Made by a program: the position numbers and the translations under genes. A stretch of DNA of 64,000 nucleotides from Dipteris shenzhenensis. Lineage: Eukaryota; Polypodiophyta; Polypodiopsida; Gleicheniales. Below the pieces are notes generated by a model that was not told the origin of the DNA, ran no database searches, and saw only the letters and a program-made list of their open reading frames with translations. Below, in pieces: positions 45,553 through 56,414 of the stretch (position 1 is the stretch's first letter; each line of letters opens with the position of its first letter). The stretch is taken from NCBI GenBank assembly GCA_047967505.1, contig CM106539.1. One strand, 5' to 3'.

Positions 45553-45667
45553 GCTCTTACACCTTCTTCCTCTCTCACTCCTATGCTCCCCCTAAACCCT
45601 TAGTTCCTCAATCCTTAATCTTCATGATCTACAAGGGAGATGAGTTCTCCACCATGTACTCTACTCT

Positions 45668-45832
45668 AAACCTTGAAACTCCTTCTAACCCTGGAACCTC
45701 CTTCTAAACCTTGGAACTCCTTCTAACCCTGGAACCCCTTCTGAACCTTGGAACCTCCTTTTAAACCTAGAACCTCCTTCTAACCCTAGAACCTCCTTCT
45801 AACCCTTAAACTCCTCCTAAACCTTGCAACCC
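45668..45832. repeat. About 19-bp minisatellite (AACCCTGGAACCTCCTTCT)
   Basis: About nine units of 18-20 bp, alternating AACCCT and AAACCTT starts followed by GGAACCTCCTTCT or close variants. Confidence 0.9.
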
Positions 45833-47357
45833 CCAATGAAGGCGAAAGCCTTCATTACCTCAACCATGATGATACACATTCCTTTTACACATGCATGCAC
45901 TATGTTTGCTTACCACACTTAAGCCTACATCTCTCAATGGAACACGACTCGAGGTCCTAAGCTACACGTATACTACAAACGACAACCCCAATATATCTGT
46001 AGGTGACAAAAAGCCTCGGAACCCTGCATATTGAGAAAACCCTGCTCTTCCTACGAAAGCCATAGGAAAGAGCTAACAATCCTCGGCCATGGCCTCAAGA
46101 CCTTGGGATACAAAATGGGATCCCCTTTTTTTGAAATTGGAAAGCATGGAATGATGACATGTTTGCTTGTTCCCACCTCCTAAACACATGAAGTCCTCTC
46201 CCAGCTAACCCTTTTGACTATTAGCAATGGTGGGAACGAAATAGGATAGAAATACATTTGAACATGGTTGGGACCACTCTTTTCCATTCCCATGATATTC
46301 CCTCCTGTGTGCTAAGATGCTTAGTTTCCATAGCCAAGGTGGCCTCAGCTCTTCATAATGTCGATTGCTTCAAAGGTTGAACTAGGATTGTCTTATACCT
46401 ACATCAAAGCACACATGACCATGGGACGAACATCAAAGCCCATCCAAGGATGAGGTAGGGCACAAGTGTTTTCTAGGGATGAATTCTATAGATTCTAGCA
46501 ACCAGCTGTTAGGACAAGAGCTTTAATCTAGAAGTTGTCGATAAAAAAAAAAAGATTCCCGTTCTTGGAGGGCCATTGGAAGGGTTTTAGAGAGTCGATG
46601 TAAGGTTAAATAAATAAAAGATAACAATTTTATGCATTTGTTAGACATCTTTCTTTTGGTGGTGGTTTAGGACTGCACGTTTTGGTGGTTTGGTTGCCAC
46701 ATCTGTGCTGTGCATGATTGCATGTGTGGTTTGATGTTTATTTGTGTTCTTCTACATTGTGAGGGTCTCTTCTCTTTCAGGGTTCCATCAAGCTAGTTTT
46801 GGACTTTGCTCTTGTTTTGTGCTACATAATGTTGTAAACAGTGGTCGTGGATCTTATTATCGGGGTGGATGGCCAATGCTATATCCTAAGCGGTTTGCTT
46901 TTCATTTTATGAAAGGTTTGCAATCATTTCCTTTTGGTTTCTTTCCTTTTGGCATGCAATAGATTTTTGGTTTGGGATTCACAGGTTGTGTTGCTCTTTG
47001 GAGTAGAGTTTAAAAGTTGTGTTGCTATGTATGGAGTTCTTGGTTGTTTTGTGTGGGGAACTTGGAGCTAGCGAGGAGTGTATTGTTCCTTCTTGTGTTG
47101 CAAGATCATTTGAAGGTGTTGGACATTCCATGGGTGAGATAATTCAAGTGCCTTGTGAGATGTATGGTCCGGAGGTTCGATTGTTTGGTGGTGGAGGGGC
47201 CACTTCCTTTGGTTTTTCATCTTCGATAGGATTTTCTTTGTGTGCTTCTCCTTCAAGCAGTCCTATGGGTGCTTTTATGGATTGTGTCATGCATGTGGAT
47301 GGGTTCTTTAGGCATTGCTTATATCCAACCACATACAAAATTAGGCTTGTTTTTTAG
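45833..47357. other. No gene recognised
   Basis: Open stretches at 46744-46962 and 47019-47357 (plus) show no domain. At 46028-46065 there is a relative of the segment at 32455-32492. Confidence 0.35.
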
Positions 47358-48260
47358 GAACATACTTGAATACAATAGCACCGAGTCACCCACTTGGAAC
47401 TCTTTATGTCGGAGCTTCCTGTCATGCCATGCTTTTTGTTTGTTTTGTCACACTTCTTGAAAAATGCCTTACGTCGATGCTTCTCTAGTGCTTCAAGCTC
47501 CCAAAGAAGTTCAATTTTGTAGGCCTCTAAGTTGTTATCCTTCTCTACCATCACCTAGATAGTCTCCATATGGAACTCATAGGGCATAGCTGCCTCTAGG
47601 CCATACACCAATTGGAATGGTGAGTACCCAATACTTGTATGTCGTTTGGTACACAAAGAAAGCAATTGAGAGTCCCAATCTGCTAATCAAATGAAGTAGA
47701 GACGATTCAAGATACCATACATGGTTTGATTGGTGCTCTTAGCCAAGCCATTGGCATGAGGGTAATACAAAGTGGATGATTTGTGAATTATTTGCAATTG
47801 TTTGACGAGGTCAACAATGATGTCATTCAAGAAATGGGTTCCTTGATCACTCATCAATTCCATAGGACACTCAAACCTAGAGATGATCTAATCATATAAG
47901 GAGGTGGTGCATGTTGTCACCACCTTGGTCTCATCCTGCTTGGCACCATAGTCTGTTGCAAACCGTAGCATACTTCTTCCCTCATCTTGTTGCAGGAGAG
48001 ATGGGTCCTACAAAATCCAAAGCTCCTTTATAGGAGGGTGGCACAAGGCTAAATGGATTAAGTGGAAGATACTTGCATCATATAGGCTTGGGTCGGGCTG
48101 TGTGACATGAGTCACATTGGCATACATGAGTGTAGCAATCCTAGAACAACTTGGGCCACCAAAACCCAGCACGCGTTATCTTCCTAGTGGTGACTTCTGG
48201 GGCCATATGACTTTCTCCATGCTAGCATGAACCTCCTCAAGGATAGATTGTGTTTCATGC
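47350..48260 (-). pseudogene. Gypsy-3 integrase (decayed)
   Basis: Minus-strand Ty3/gypsy integrase pieces in several frames. Zinc-site end 'WWPKLF' ... 'CQCDSC' lies at about 48100-48170. The core entry is 'YKGALDFVGPISPAT' near 48030. The second Asp block is 'CPMELMSDQGTHFLNDII' at about 47830-47880. The third block, 'YYPHANGLAKSTN' near 47740-47780, has lysine where the catalytic glutamate should be. 'SPFQLVYGLEAAMPYEF' (about 47570-47630) and a helical tail with 'ALEKHRRKAF' follow. The lost glutamate plus the stops make it inactive. Confidence 0.85.
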
Positions 48261-48879
48261 GAAAGCATGCACTTCTTCAAGATATGGTCTTTTCTCATCT
48301 TGTACCATTACCTCTTCTTTATTGGGGCCAATCGTTGAGGAGCCTCACCAATGGACAACAAATGAACTATGTTGCCATACCATTGTGGAAGTAGTCGACA
48401 GAAAACAAGCATTCAAATTAGAGTGATGTAACTCCAAAAAGTACCAGGAAATTCATCCTCAATACTTATCGCTACTTCCCCAGAAGTTGTCCTGGACAAT
48501 GGTTAGGAGGTTGACATAAACTTTCTTTGTTGGGGTTAGTAGCGTCATTGAGGAAACTCACCTATGGACAATAAATGAACTAGGTTGGCATACCATGGTG
48601 GGAAGTAGTCGACGAAAAACAAGCATTCATCTTGGAGTGATGTAACTATGAAAATCAGAACTCATCTTGGAGTGATGTAACTATGAAAAGGCACACATCA
48701 GGAAATTCATCCTCAATCAATCACTACTTCTCTAGAAGTCATCTTGGACAAGTGATCGGGAGGTTGACATAACCTTTTGATGTGTACTACAATGTCAAAT
48801 TCAAATTCTTAGAAAAGCATGATCAATCTACTTAATCTTTCCTCGAGAATGGGTTTATTCAATAAGTATTTAAGAGCCT
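48261..48879 (-). other. Gypsy-3 RNase H-integrase linker, with a local duplication
   Basis: Decayed linker. About 95 bp around 48350-48440 (ATGAACTATGTTGCCATACC...) recurs at about 48560-48650, and AACTCATCTTGGAGTGATGTAACTATGAAAA repeats again near 48660. No separate gene. Confidence 0.5.
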
Positions 48880-50000
48880 GATGATTCATGATGAATTAAA
48901 TTTGCTTCCCAAGAGATAGTAGCGGTACTTGGTCATGGCATAAACCATGCCGAGACCCTCCCATTGTGTAGTACTATAATTGCATTCAGCTTTGTACAAT
49001 TGTCGGATGGCTATGTACATAAGCAAATCCACCTTGTGGTCCTTGTCGTGCTGAGCCAATATGGCACCAATGGCCCATCCACTAGCGTCCACATGAACAT
49101 GAAAAATAATTTTGTAGTTAGGCTAGTGTAGAATTGGTGCCTTCACTAGATGATCATCCAGATTGTCAAATGCTAGTTGCTGGGGTGTAGATTAGATGAA
49201 GAATCATTCCTCGTAAAGAAGTTATGTCAGCTTTTTCATAGAAATGGATAAATCATCTATAATTACCCACATGCCCCAAAAGAACTTCCCTTCTCTGGGC
49301 ATTCTAGGAGCATGCAAGGTGTACTGCTCCTCCACCTTAGATAGATCTATAGTCCTTCCTTCTGCAAAAACAATGTGGCTGAGGAGAACTCTTCGCAGTG
49401 TTAGAAATAAGCATTTATCAAGATTCAACCACAAGTGAACTTCTATGCACTTATCAAAAACCCATATCAACTTTTATAAATGATTGTGTTGTATCACAAG
49501 ATTAGATGCGAGAAAATTTTACCATTGAAAGTAGAGAATTCATCTAAAAAGACATCAAGAAACTTCCCAACATTTTCTTGTGGTAAAGTTTGGTGACAAG
49601 ACGTTGAAATGTTCCCATGCATTACACAGATCAAAGGGCATCATTCTATAGGCATATGTTCCCCATTAGGTGACAAATGTGGTCTTGGATGGATCTTGCT
49701 CTTTGACTCTAACTTGGTTGTACCTGCTATACCCATCCATGACGGAGTATAGAGCATGATGAGACACTATCTCCAACACCTATTAGGCGAAGGGCATAGG
49801 AATCCTATCTCATCTTGTGGAAACATTCAAACTCTAATAGTTGACACAGACCCAAAGTTTGATGGTCTCTCTTAGGCATAGTTATAATTCCACTGACCCA
49901 ATCAAAGTAGACTATTGGGTATGTTAACCCTGCTTGCTCTATTTTTTGAATATTAGATTGGATGGACTTACCATAATTGGGGTCTATGCGCAATGGTCAT
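48880..50000 (-). pseudogene. Gypsy-3 reverse transcriptase/RNase H fragments
   Basis: RNase H at 48886-49100: 'DASGWAIGAILAQHDKDH', then 'AECNYSTTQWEGLGMVYAM' and 'KYRYYLLG', matching the Ty3/gypsy RNase H core. RT C-terminal part at 49222-49470: 'WVFDKCIEVHLWLNLDKCLF' and 'IVFAEGRTIDLSKVE'. RT N-terminal part at 49805-49993: 'DPNYGKSIQSNIQKIEQAGL', 'YPIVYFDWVSGIITMPK'. The central palm with the catalytic Asp pair lies in the broken interval 49480-49800. Order and strand agree with integrase downstream (lower coordinates) and protease upstream. Confidence 0.87.
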
Positions 50001-51354
50001 CTACATCTGGTATAAGTTGATGCATTGCTCCATGAACTCTATTGAGACCCCCTTTAAATCTTTGCATGACCAAGAAAAGACATCCACATATTCTTGGAAA
50101 AAATCAATCAATGGAATAAGAATATAATCATGCTCCCAAACCCCTTCAGATGCCAAGGTTGGTCTTCAGTATAGGTACCGCCAGTTCCATGCATGATCAA
50201 CCTGGGGCATGCTTGTGGATGTGGGGTTACTTTCTCCCCAGTCCTACATGTGTAGGCGTATCTTCTAGGGGAATGTCCCCCTCCACTTCCTGCAACCATG
50301 ACTGTGAAAAAGATACTAGAGTGTCTTCTTGAAGTGGTTGAGATGTAAAGGAAGCTCTCGTCATTTTCTTTTTCCCCTTTTGCTCTTGCTTGAGCATTCC
50401 TCGGTATGGTAATCCTTCCATCTCATAAGCAGCTCTTGGAAGATCCTTAGTTGTGTGGAGATTTGCCTCCAATAGATAAAGGTCAAGCAAAGTACGATTA
50501 GTGACATCCTCCTCTCTATATGGGGTGTGATTGGATCCATTACGTGAAGAGTCACTAGCTCTAGTTTGAATGTGTACAACTCCTCATAGTTGTCCAGTTT
50601 TCTCCTAGTTTTGTCTAAGTCCATCATGATGCACTTTGGTGCCAGTCATCCTTATAGTAGTAGTTTGATGCACCCTTGTCCCTGGGTGGTGACATTAAGC
50701 ACTAGGTGTTATGATGCTTCTCTTTGATATCATAGGGATCATACGAGCCCAACTTTGTAGTACCACCACTTTCCTCTTCCTTTGTTGTTGCCGAATGTCC
50801 TTGCATTTGGTCCAAGCTACCCATTGTCATGTGTCTCCCCCTTGCCTCAACATGGTCATCCCTGAGTCACCCAATTCACATCACCACCATTTTGTCTAAT
50901 ACTTGTAGTCACCATTCTCTAATACATGTGGAAATTGTTAAAGGGACAAAAGGCATCCTTTTGTAAACTAGTTTAACTAAACTAGATGCAACAGATGCTT
51001 CTTCGCTTACTTCTTGCATTGTCCTTGCCTTGTGGGATTCAAAATCCCTTGGCACGCATAACTCCACCATGTTGACCGCCGATAAGGATCTTGGGGCTCC
51101 CATCCAGTCTAAGATGATATCTTCTTCATCTTCTAGGCTAGCTTGATCCAACAAGTACATAAAGATCTAACCATCGTCTCGGGTTGGTACATCATAGGTT
51201 TCATCTTGAAAGGGTGAGTACTCAATGTAGGCCAATTGTTCTTCGCAAATATTCCAATCCCCAAGAGCCCAAAGCTCCTCCATGCCTGCCTCCTCTTTGA
51301 AATCATGTTCCCCTAGTTCTATTGGCTAGTGACATGCTCTTCTGATGATCTTAT
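50001..51354 (-). other. Gypsy-3 protease-RT connection, decayed
   Basis: Short minus-strand open stretches (50227-50490, 50361-50627, 50909-51160) lie between protease and RT in element orientation. No motif is conserved well enough to call. Confidence 0.4.
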
Positions 51355-51849
51355 CTATGTGGACCCTAAGGGAAATTGAACCTCATCAGTGGACCATTCT
51401 TGAATGGCCTTGGCCAACCTCAGCCATGGTCTACCAAGAAGTAGAGGATAGGTTAGTTTATCCTTAGTTATCTCCAAGATGGAGAAATTGGATAGGAACG
51501 TAACTTCACCAATCTTCATGTTGACACCTTTGAATGCTCCCATAGTTTTCACTCTACATTGATTAGACATTTGTACTTGGATATGTACATCACTTGTCAG
51601 CTTCAGACCAAGTTCTTGCAATATGCCTTTGGGCATGATGTTCATGGCTGCACAACCATCCAAGAAGACGTCCTTTAGTTGCACCCTACTTATGTCCATG
51701 GTGAGCCTGGGACTTTGTTCACATGCGAGGGAAACATACATTGAGCAGTGATTTAGTGTCGGTCCATGTTGACAAAATTCATCTTGAATAGTTTCATTGT
51801 GTCGACCTCCTAGCATGCGATTCAAGAATTTTGTGGAGACAATAGACAA
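51355..51849 (-). pseudogene. Gypsy-3 aspartic protease
   Basis: Retropepsin-like domain. 'VQLKDVFLDGCAAMNIMPKG' carries the active-site loop (D-G-C-A in place of D-S/T-G-A). 'VQMSNQCRVKTMGAFKGVNM' resembles the flap region. 'TYPLLLGRPWLRLAKAI' is the conserved L-L-G-R-P-W-L end of gypsy proteases. The 164-residue stretch is open, but the altered active site and the broken neighbours argue against function. Confidence 0.82.
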
Positions 51850-53310
51850 AGTTGTCCTCGTAGGGTAATTTTGGGAATCTTGAATTCTATTAGATTTTCC
51901 TTTGCAACCTATTGCTTCGAGATTTTGTTCTGGGGTCAGAGATCAGGCTATAAATCTAACTTTCTAGACATTCTCTCTTGTATTTTGTCTTCCATCACCT
52001 GCTTCCCATTATTTTGTATAGTACAATGTCTCACTGGCATCTCCGTATCTTTGTTGAGTTTGCTTCTTGAGGGAGAGGGGAAGGTCACGCTTGCTCTTCC
52101 TTGTCCATGCCCTGTCCTACTATTGTCACCTTAGTTGCAAACCTCACTATTTTGAGCTTTTGGGTAAAAAATTTACGTGTGCTTTCCTTGTCCTTAGAAC
52201 CTGATTATAGATATTTTGTAACACTCTTAACCACCACCTCGTACCTTGAAGGCATAGATTGGTCACCTACCACTCATAGAGGTCATGATAGGCCTTGACA
52301 ACCATGTGCCCATAGAGATTTTATTAGATGCACTATTGGTAGAAGACATGGGCAATGTATTCCTAGGCACATTTTCCACCTTTGAGGATAGGTACGACTT
52401 CCTTGAACACGTCGGTGGGGACATATTTGTACTAGTGATGGAGTCTAGTTTGGCAAGGAGGCCTCTGGTGTTGATACCGAGTTATCAATACAATTGTCAC
52501 ATTTGAACTATGACATGTCTCACAACTCTCAACATTGCCCAATTAGATGGCCCTTAGATAGGGATTGTCTCCCTTCCCCGCCACCACTACTACACCAACT
52601 TGAGATGCTGGTTTCTCCTTGCCACTAGGACAGTCTATGTTGTAGTGATCATTGGTGTTGCATTGTGTGTGAGATGGTCCCCCAAACAATTATATGCAAT
52701 CATCTTGGTAGTGGTCACACTCCCCACATCTATAGCACATAATGGGTCTTCTAAGGTTGGTCCCTCTAGGTGGTCATCCCCGAACTCCTTGAAAACCACA
52801 CCGTCGACCTTGTAGGTAGTAGGGTCCATCCCCACCTAGTGGAGTAGCTAGTTGGTATGGTGCATAATCAGACTGAGGATAAAAATATGGGGCTCAAACC
52901 TGGTTGGATGTATGAGCTTGAAGAAAAGGGGGATTAGGAAGTAGTGGAGGAAAAATAGTTGGAGGGGTAAGTAGCTTATATGCCTTCACAAGAGCAGGAG
53001 GTATGAGTATCGAGATGAAAGTGGTCGATGTAGCTCTATTCACCGCAGCAACAAGGGGCTCCCTAGTTCAATACTATTGTAGAATCTTCCTTATACCATT
53101 AAGGTACCTACATTCAGAGGCATCATGTCCATGAATTTCACAAAATATACAAAAGAAGCTAGAAGTAAGTAGCTTATTCTTAGAGGGACATTCGCAATGA
53201 CCATGGCAAGAACCCTTGCACTCGATGCTCTAGAGACCACTTTTGACTTGAGCTTCAAAAGATGAGGATCCCTACCCTTTTTTTTCTTTGAATCCTCCTT
53301 TTATTTCTTC
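51850..53310 (-). pseudogene. Gypsy-3 gag C-terminal region with zinc-binding motifs
   Basis: Minus strand. Near 53110-53150, 'FCEIHGHDASECRYLNGI' matches the C-x-x-H-x-x-x-G-H-x-T/S-x-x-C gag signature of plant gypsy elements. A proline-rich spacer follows. At about 52690-52745 a canonical knuckle 'CYRCGECDHYQDDC' is followed by a second partial one (QCNTNDHYNIDC). Stops and shifts throughout. The capsid half is missing beyond about 53310, where sequence of an unrelated plus-strand relic starts. Confidence 0.75.
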
Positions 53311-53322
53311 CAACGAATTACG

Positions 53323-53800
53323 ATGGAACCAAAGAGCCCATACTTAGATATTTTTGTGAAGTTTTCACAACCTAATATTGGGGGCTATCATTTTATCTTA
53401 TCAAGAGGTCTAAACAGGTTCACAATGCCACCTCCTCCACCATCCAACTTTACAGAATTACAAACTCCATTACATGCTCTCATGGATGAATGGAGTATAT
53501 TTCCGAGTGCAGAGGCAACTAGGTTGGGTCAAAATATTATGGTTGAGTACTTTAAGACATCATCACTCAAGATAGACCATGAATTCAGTCAAGAGAAGGG
53601 AGGGCACAAGCAGGATGAGAGGGATGCTAGTTTGGTTAAAAAATAGAGAGGGCACGAGAAGGATCAGATGGATGCTAGTTTGGTTCAAAAACAAAGAGGA
53701 CAAAAGCAGGATGAGAGAGCTCCTAGTTTGGCTCAGAAGCACTCATAGTAGTGTAGAAAGGGGGCTCACTATATTGTTGTTCCTGCATGTTGGGTCAGTA
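53323..53800 (+). pseudogene. Unrecognised ORF with three 16-17-residue repeats
   Basis: A plus-strand open block from 53323 with 'PPPPPSNFTELQTPLHALMD' and 'SAEATRLGQNIMVEYFKTSS', of no known domain. From about 53595 to 53750 the encoded unit 'GHKQDERDASLVKK' occurs three times (second copy 'GHEKDQMDASLVQK' after a TAG at 53644; third 'GQKQDERAPSLAQK'), a 54-60-bp DNA repeat. It may be the N-terminal part of the transposase-like relic that follows, since strand and spacing agree. Confidence 0.45.
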
Positions 53801-55620
53801 GGCAAAGATGTATATCAAATTTATGGATCAGAATCCTAACATTCCAATTGGGCATAGAATCTTTGAGCATTGGAAGCCCTGGTATGTCATGAAACTCAAA
53901 GATAGGAATGTTTGTTGTTGGAAAACACACATAGACTTTGACTTGGCCCGACAAGCTATGAATGACTTGAGATTTGGTTGTGTTGAAGCATTTCTCCATG
54001 GGGATCGATGCCCATGTCTCCCCAATGAATGCACAGTCTATAGGCAACTTGGATCCTCAACATGTGTTGCAAGGGAGACCATGTTTTGTAGCTTGAGTTC
54101 TTTGTGGGAGCTAGTGGTTTGTCCAAAGGGAGACTGCGAGTGGCACCGCATTGAATGCATTCATGGCACATGCAAGCATTGTAGTCTGAAGCTAAGGAAG
54201 AGGCAATTTCATGTCTGTCCAAATGAAATGAGAGAAGACAACCCTTTGGCTCTAAAATGGAGGAGATTCAAAAATTTCAATGTTTAAGGATCCGATAAAA
54301 AGAGATGTCTACTATCGTATAAAAGCACTTAATTGAGGGATCTTATAGGTCACATGGTCCAATCCATCCCAAAATATGTGCTCCACACTTTCACGGCTAT
54401 TTGGAAGGATAAGAAGTTCACGACGTGCATATCTCTATCATAGATTTTGCAAAAAAATATTCATTTCAAGAACAAGATGACATACAAAGTACTCATAGTA
54501 CAAGAAGTAGATAACAATTCTTGTGCATATCACGTACAATCATTTTCTTGATTCTTCTGTGACTGATGCCAATCTACTTGTTGGCTCATAGGAGTCTAGG
54601 TCAGTGTAACGCACATACCATTTCTACATTTTAGATGCTAGGGAACATGACACCTTATTTGTGTAGCATGCTTTTCTATTACATTGGGAATGGCTAAAAA
54701 AGAAGATCCCCATGCAAAAAGTATAAAACAACATTGGGAGTGGTTAGATGGTGATGCCTCTCAATTTAAATCAGCCCATGGATTCTCCTTTGTCTCAAGG
54801 TTCAAATCCTTGATCAGTCTAGACATGATGTGTCAAGCCATGGCAAGGGGTGAACATGATGGATGTGGTGCTGTTATTAAGAAAGCTCAATTTAAATAGG
54901 ATTTAAACACTAATTAACATGCCCTCAAGAAAAGCTCAATGATGCCGATGATGCTATAACATGGCTTACAACAACCAACCTCTCCACAAGTGTGCATTCA
55001 ATATATAGTAAACAAATCCAAGTTAATAATAGTGTAATGTGCAGAGTGTTCCATGAAGTGAAAGTGGATGAAGTGAGTAGGAGAAGCTGGCATGATTGCA
55101 AGAAAATTAAAGGAGTTCGTGGTTTGCATATCATATGGGGCTTTTCAAACAAACAATCGAGAGACAAAAAATGACTCGCCATAGTTTGGGGAGAGTTTTG
55201 ATGACCTCACTGACTGTTTGGAAGAGGGGGATAACTTTGTAGTTGTCACTTCCTTTGGGTAGAACGAGGAAGATGACCCATACTTTGTGTTGAAATGCAT
55301 AAAACTTAAGCACAAGGTTGAGGAAGCATTTAAGGATAATTGGGGAGCAACCTATGAGAAGTGGGATGTAGTAGTTGTTGATACAAAACAACATCCAAGA
55401 GAGGCCACAATTATGAACTGCTACATGAGAGTCCACAAACATTTGTGTACTCTCATCTAGTAAGAGCTATTATGTTCCAAATGCAACCTATGCCACAACA
55501 AAAGAAGGGCAAGAGTGTCTTCAAATTGGATTTAAACATGCATGAGCACATCTTGGGGTGTCTTGAAGTGGTGGACGAGGACGACTAAGAGACTACTAAG
55601 AAAATGTTGTCTCATTGTAA
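53760..55620 (+). pseudogene. Relic of an unfamiliar transposase-like protein ('SQFKSA' family)
   Basis: One coherent protein, mostly in a single frame. Seen in order: 'YIKFMDQNPNIPIGHRIFE' with 'LKDRNVCCWKTHID' (53806-53940); a cysteine cluster 'GDRCPCLPNEC' and 'WHRIECIHGTCKHCSLKL' (54000-54200); 'HMVQSIPKYVLHTFTAIWKD' (about 54350); 'HWEWLDGDASQFKSAHGF' with 'RGEHDGCGAVIKKAQFK' (54730-54895); after a frameshift 'CRVFHEVKVDEVSRRSWHDC' and 'VRGLHIIWGFS' (55040-55150); 'GDNFVVVTSFG' and 'VLKCIKLKHKVEEAF' (55225-55350). The block W-x-D-G-x-x-S-Q-F-K-S, followed by a glycine/histidine segment, occurs in repetitive proteins of several plants and animals that I believe are transposon-encoded. Catalytic type unknown. 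Stops and shifts make it a pseudogene. Confidence 0.6.
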
Positions 55621-55753
55621 GGAAATAATATTCCACTTATCCTAAAAAATGGAAATTTTATTTGAGACTATGCTTCCTTTAGTAAATCTCAATCTAACCA
55701 CCGCGCTTGTTCTTGTAATTGTTTTTATAAATCTGGTGTTCAAAAACACCGTT

Positions 55754-55807
55754 CCATCACAATAGAGCTCGTGAAACTCTCCATCACAATAGAGCTCATG
55801 AAACTCA
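55754..55807. repeat. 27-bp tandem duplication
   Basis: CCATCACAATAGAGCTCGTG followed by AAACTCT repeats once with two differences. It lies just beyond the 3' end of the minus-strand SET copy. Confidence 0.9.
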
Positions 55808-55928
55808 CAGACTTGGTCTTGATAAAAACCTTTTTTTAAATTGCTTTCTTGTACTAAATATAATCAAAACCATTGACACATAGCCAAAATGCACCACATC
55901 GTTTAACATAATCATTAACAATTCCATA

Positions 55929-56414
55929 CTAGTATTCATACTCACAAAGTAGCTCATCTCCGAAGGAGATATCCTTTATGGTTTGCATAGTAATGTAGCC
56001 ATGGGCACTCAAATTTCCTTGTGACTTTTGAGCCCAAGGTGGTAGTTTAGGGATGTATACAAATATAACATTTGTTCTTTCTTAATAATACATTGAGCTA
56101 TTTATATATCCAGCAATGTTTCCATACAATACATCTCCCACAATACATTTCACATCTGTCAATGGCTCAATGAATGGATCTTCAAACATTCCATAAGTCT
56201 TCATCCTTGGGAAAAACTTGAGGAGAGATCTCCAAGTATCATAATCATACTTTGGACCATTATATACCACCAAATCTTCTTTCTTCTTGATGCTCGTATG
56301 TACAAAAAGACCATATCCTGCCCCAGGTATTGTTGATTTCTTTACTTCATAATGGATGCCATTCATTTCGAACACGTGCTCAATGGGTATGTACTCTAGT
56401 TTTGGTTATAGGTG
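55929..56414 (-). pseudogene. SET domain, second copy (one internal TAA)
   Basis: Minus-strand paralogue of the ORF at 1294-1839. The shared region starts before the SET core (KLEYIPIEHVFEMNG here; KLPVPISEVFWIKN there). Then come 'HYEVKKSTIPGAGYGLFV', 'EDLVVYNGPKYDYDTW', 'KCIVGDVLYGNIAGYINSS', and, after an in-frame TAA at 56082-56084, 'NVIFVYIPKLPPWAQ' and 'AHGYITMQTIKDISFGDELL', ending C-E-Y-E-Y (stop 55929-55931). The glycine-rich entry G-A-G-Y-G is closer to canonical SET than in copy 1. The final tyrosine is retained. The frame is shifted relative to the upstream phosphatase block at a CCAAAAC run near 56405. Probably a pseudogene, although splicing or a few sequencing errors could change that. 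Confidence 0.75.

Larger units (their letters stand above)
47350..53310 (-). mobile_element. Gypsy-3: near-complete but dead Ty3/gypsy element
   Basis: Gag tail, protease, RT, RNase H and integrase in the canonical order on the minus strand over 6 kb. No LTRs were recognised, and all domains are broken. Confidence 0.85.

Noticed and set aside
45301-45603. Leucine/serine-rich open frames
   Set aside because: Encoded by a CTC microsatellite.
46744-47357. Two plus-strand open stretches as genes
   Set aside because: No recognisable motif. One overlaps decayed antisense integrase sequence at its end.
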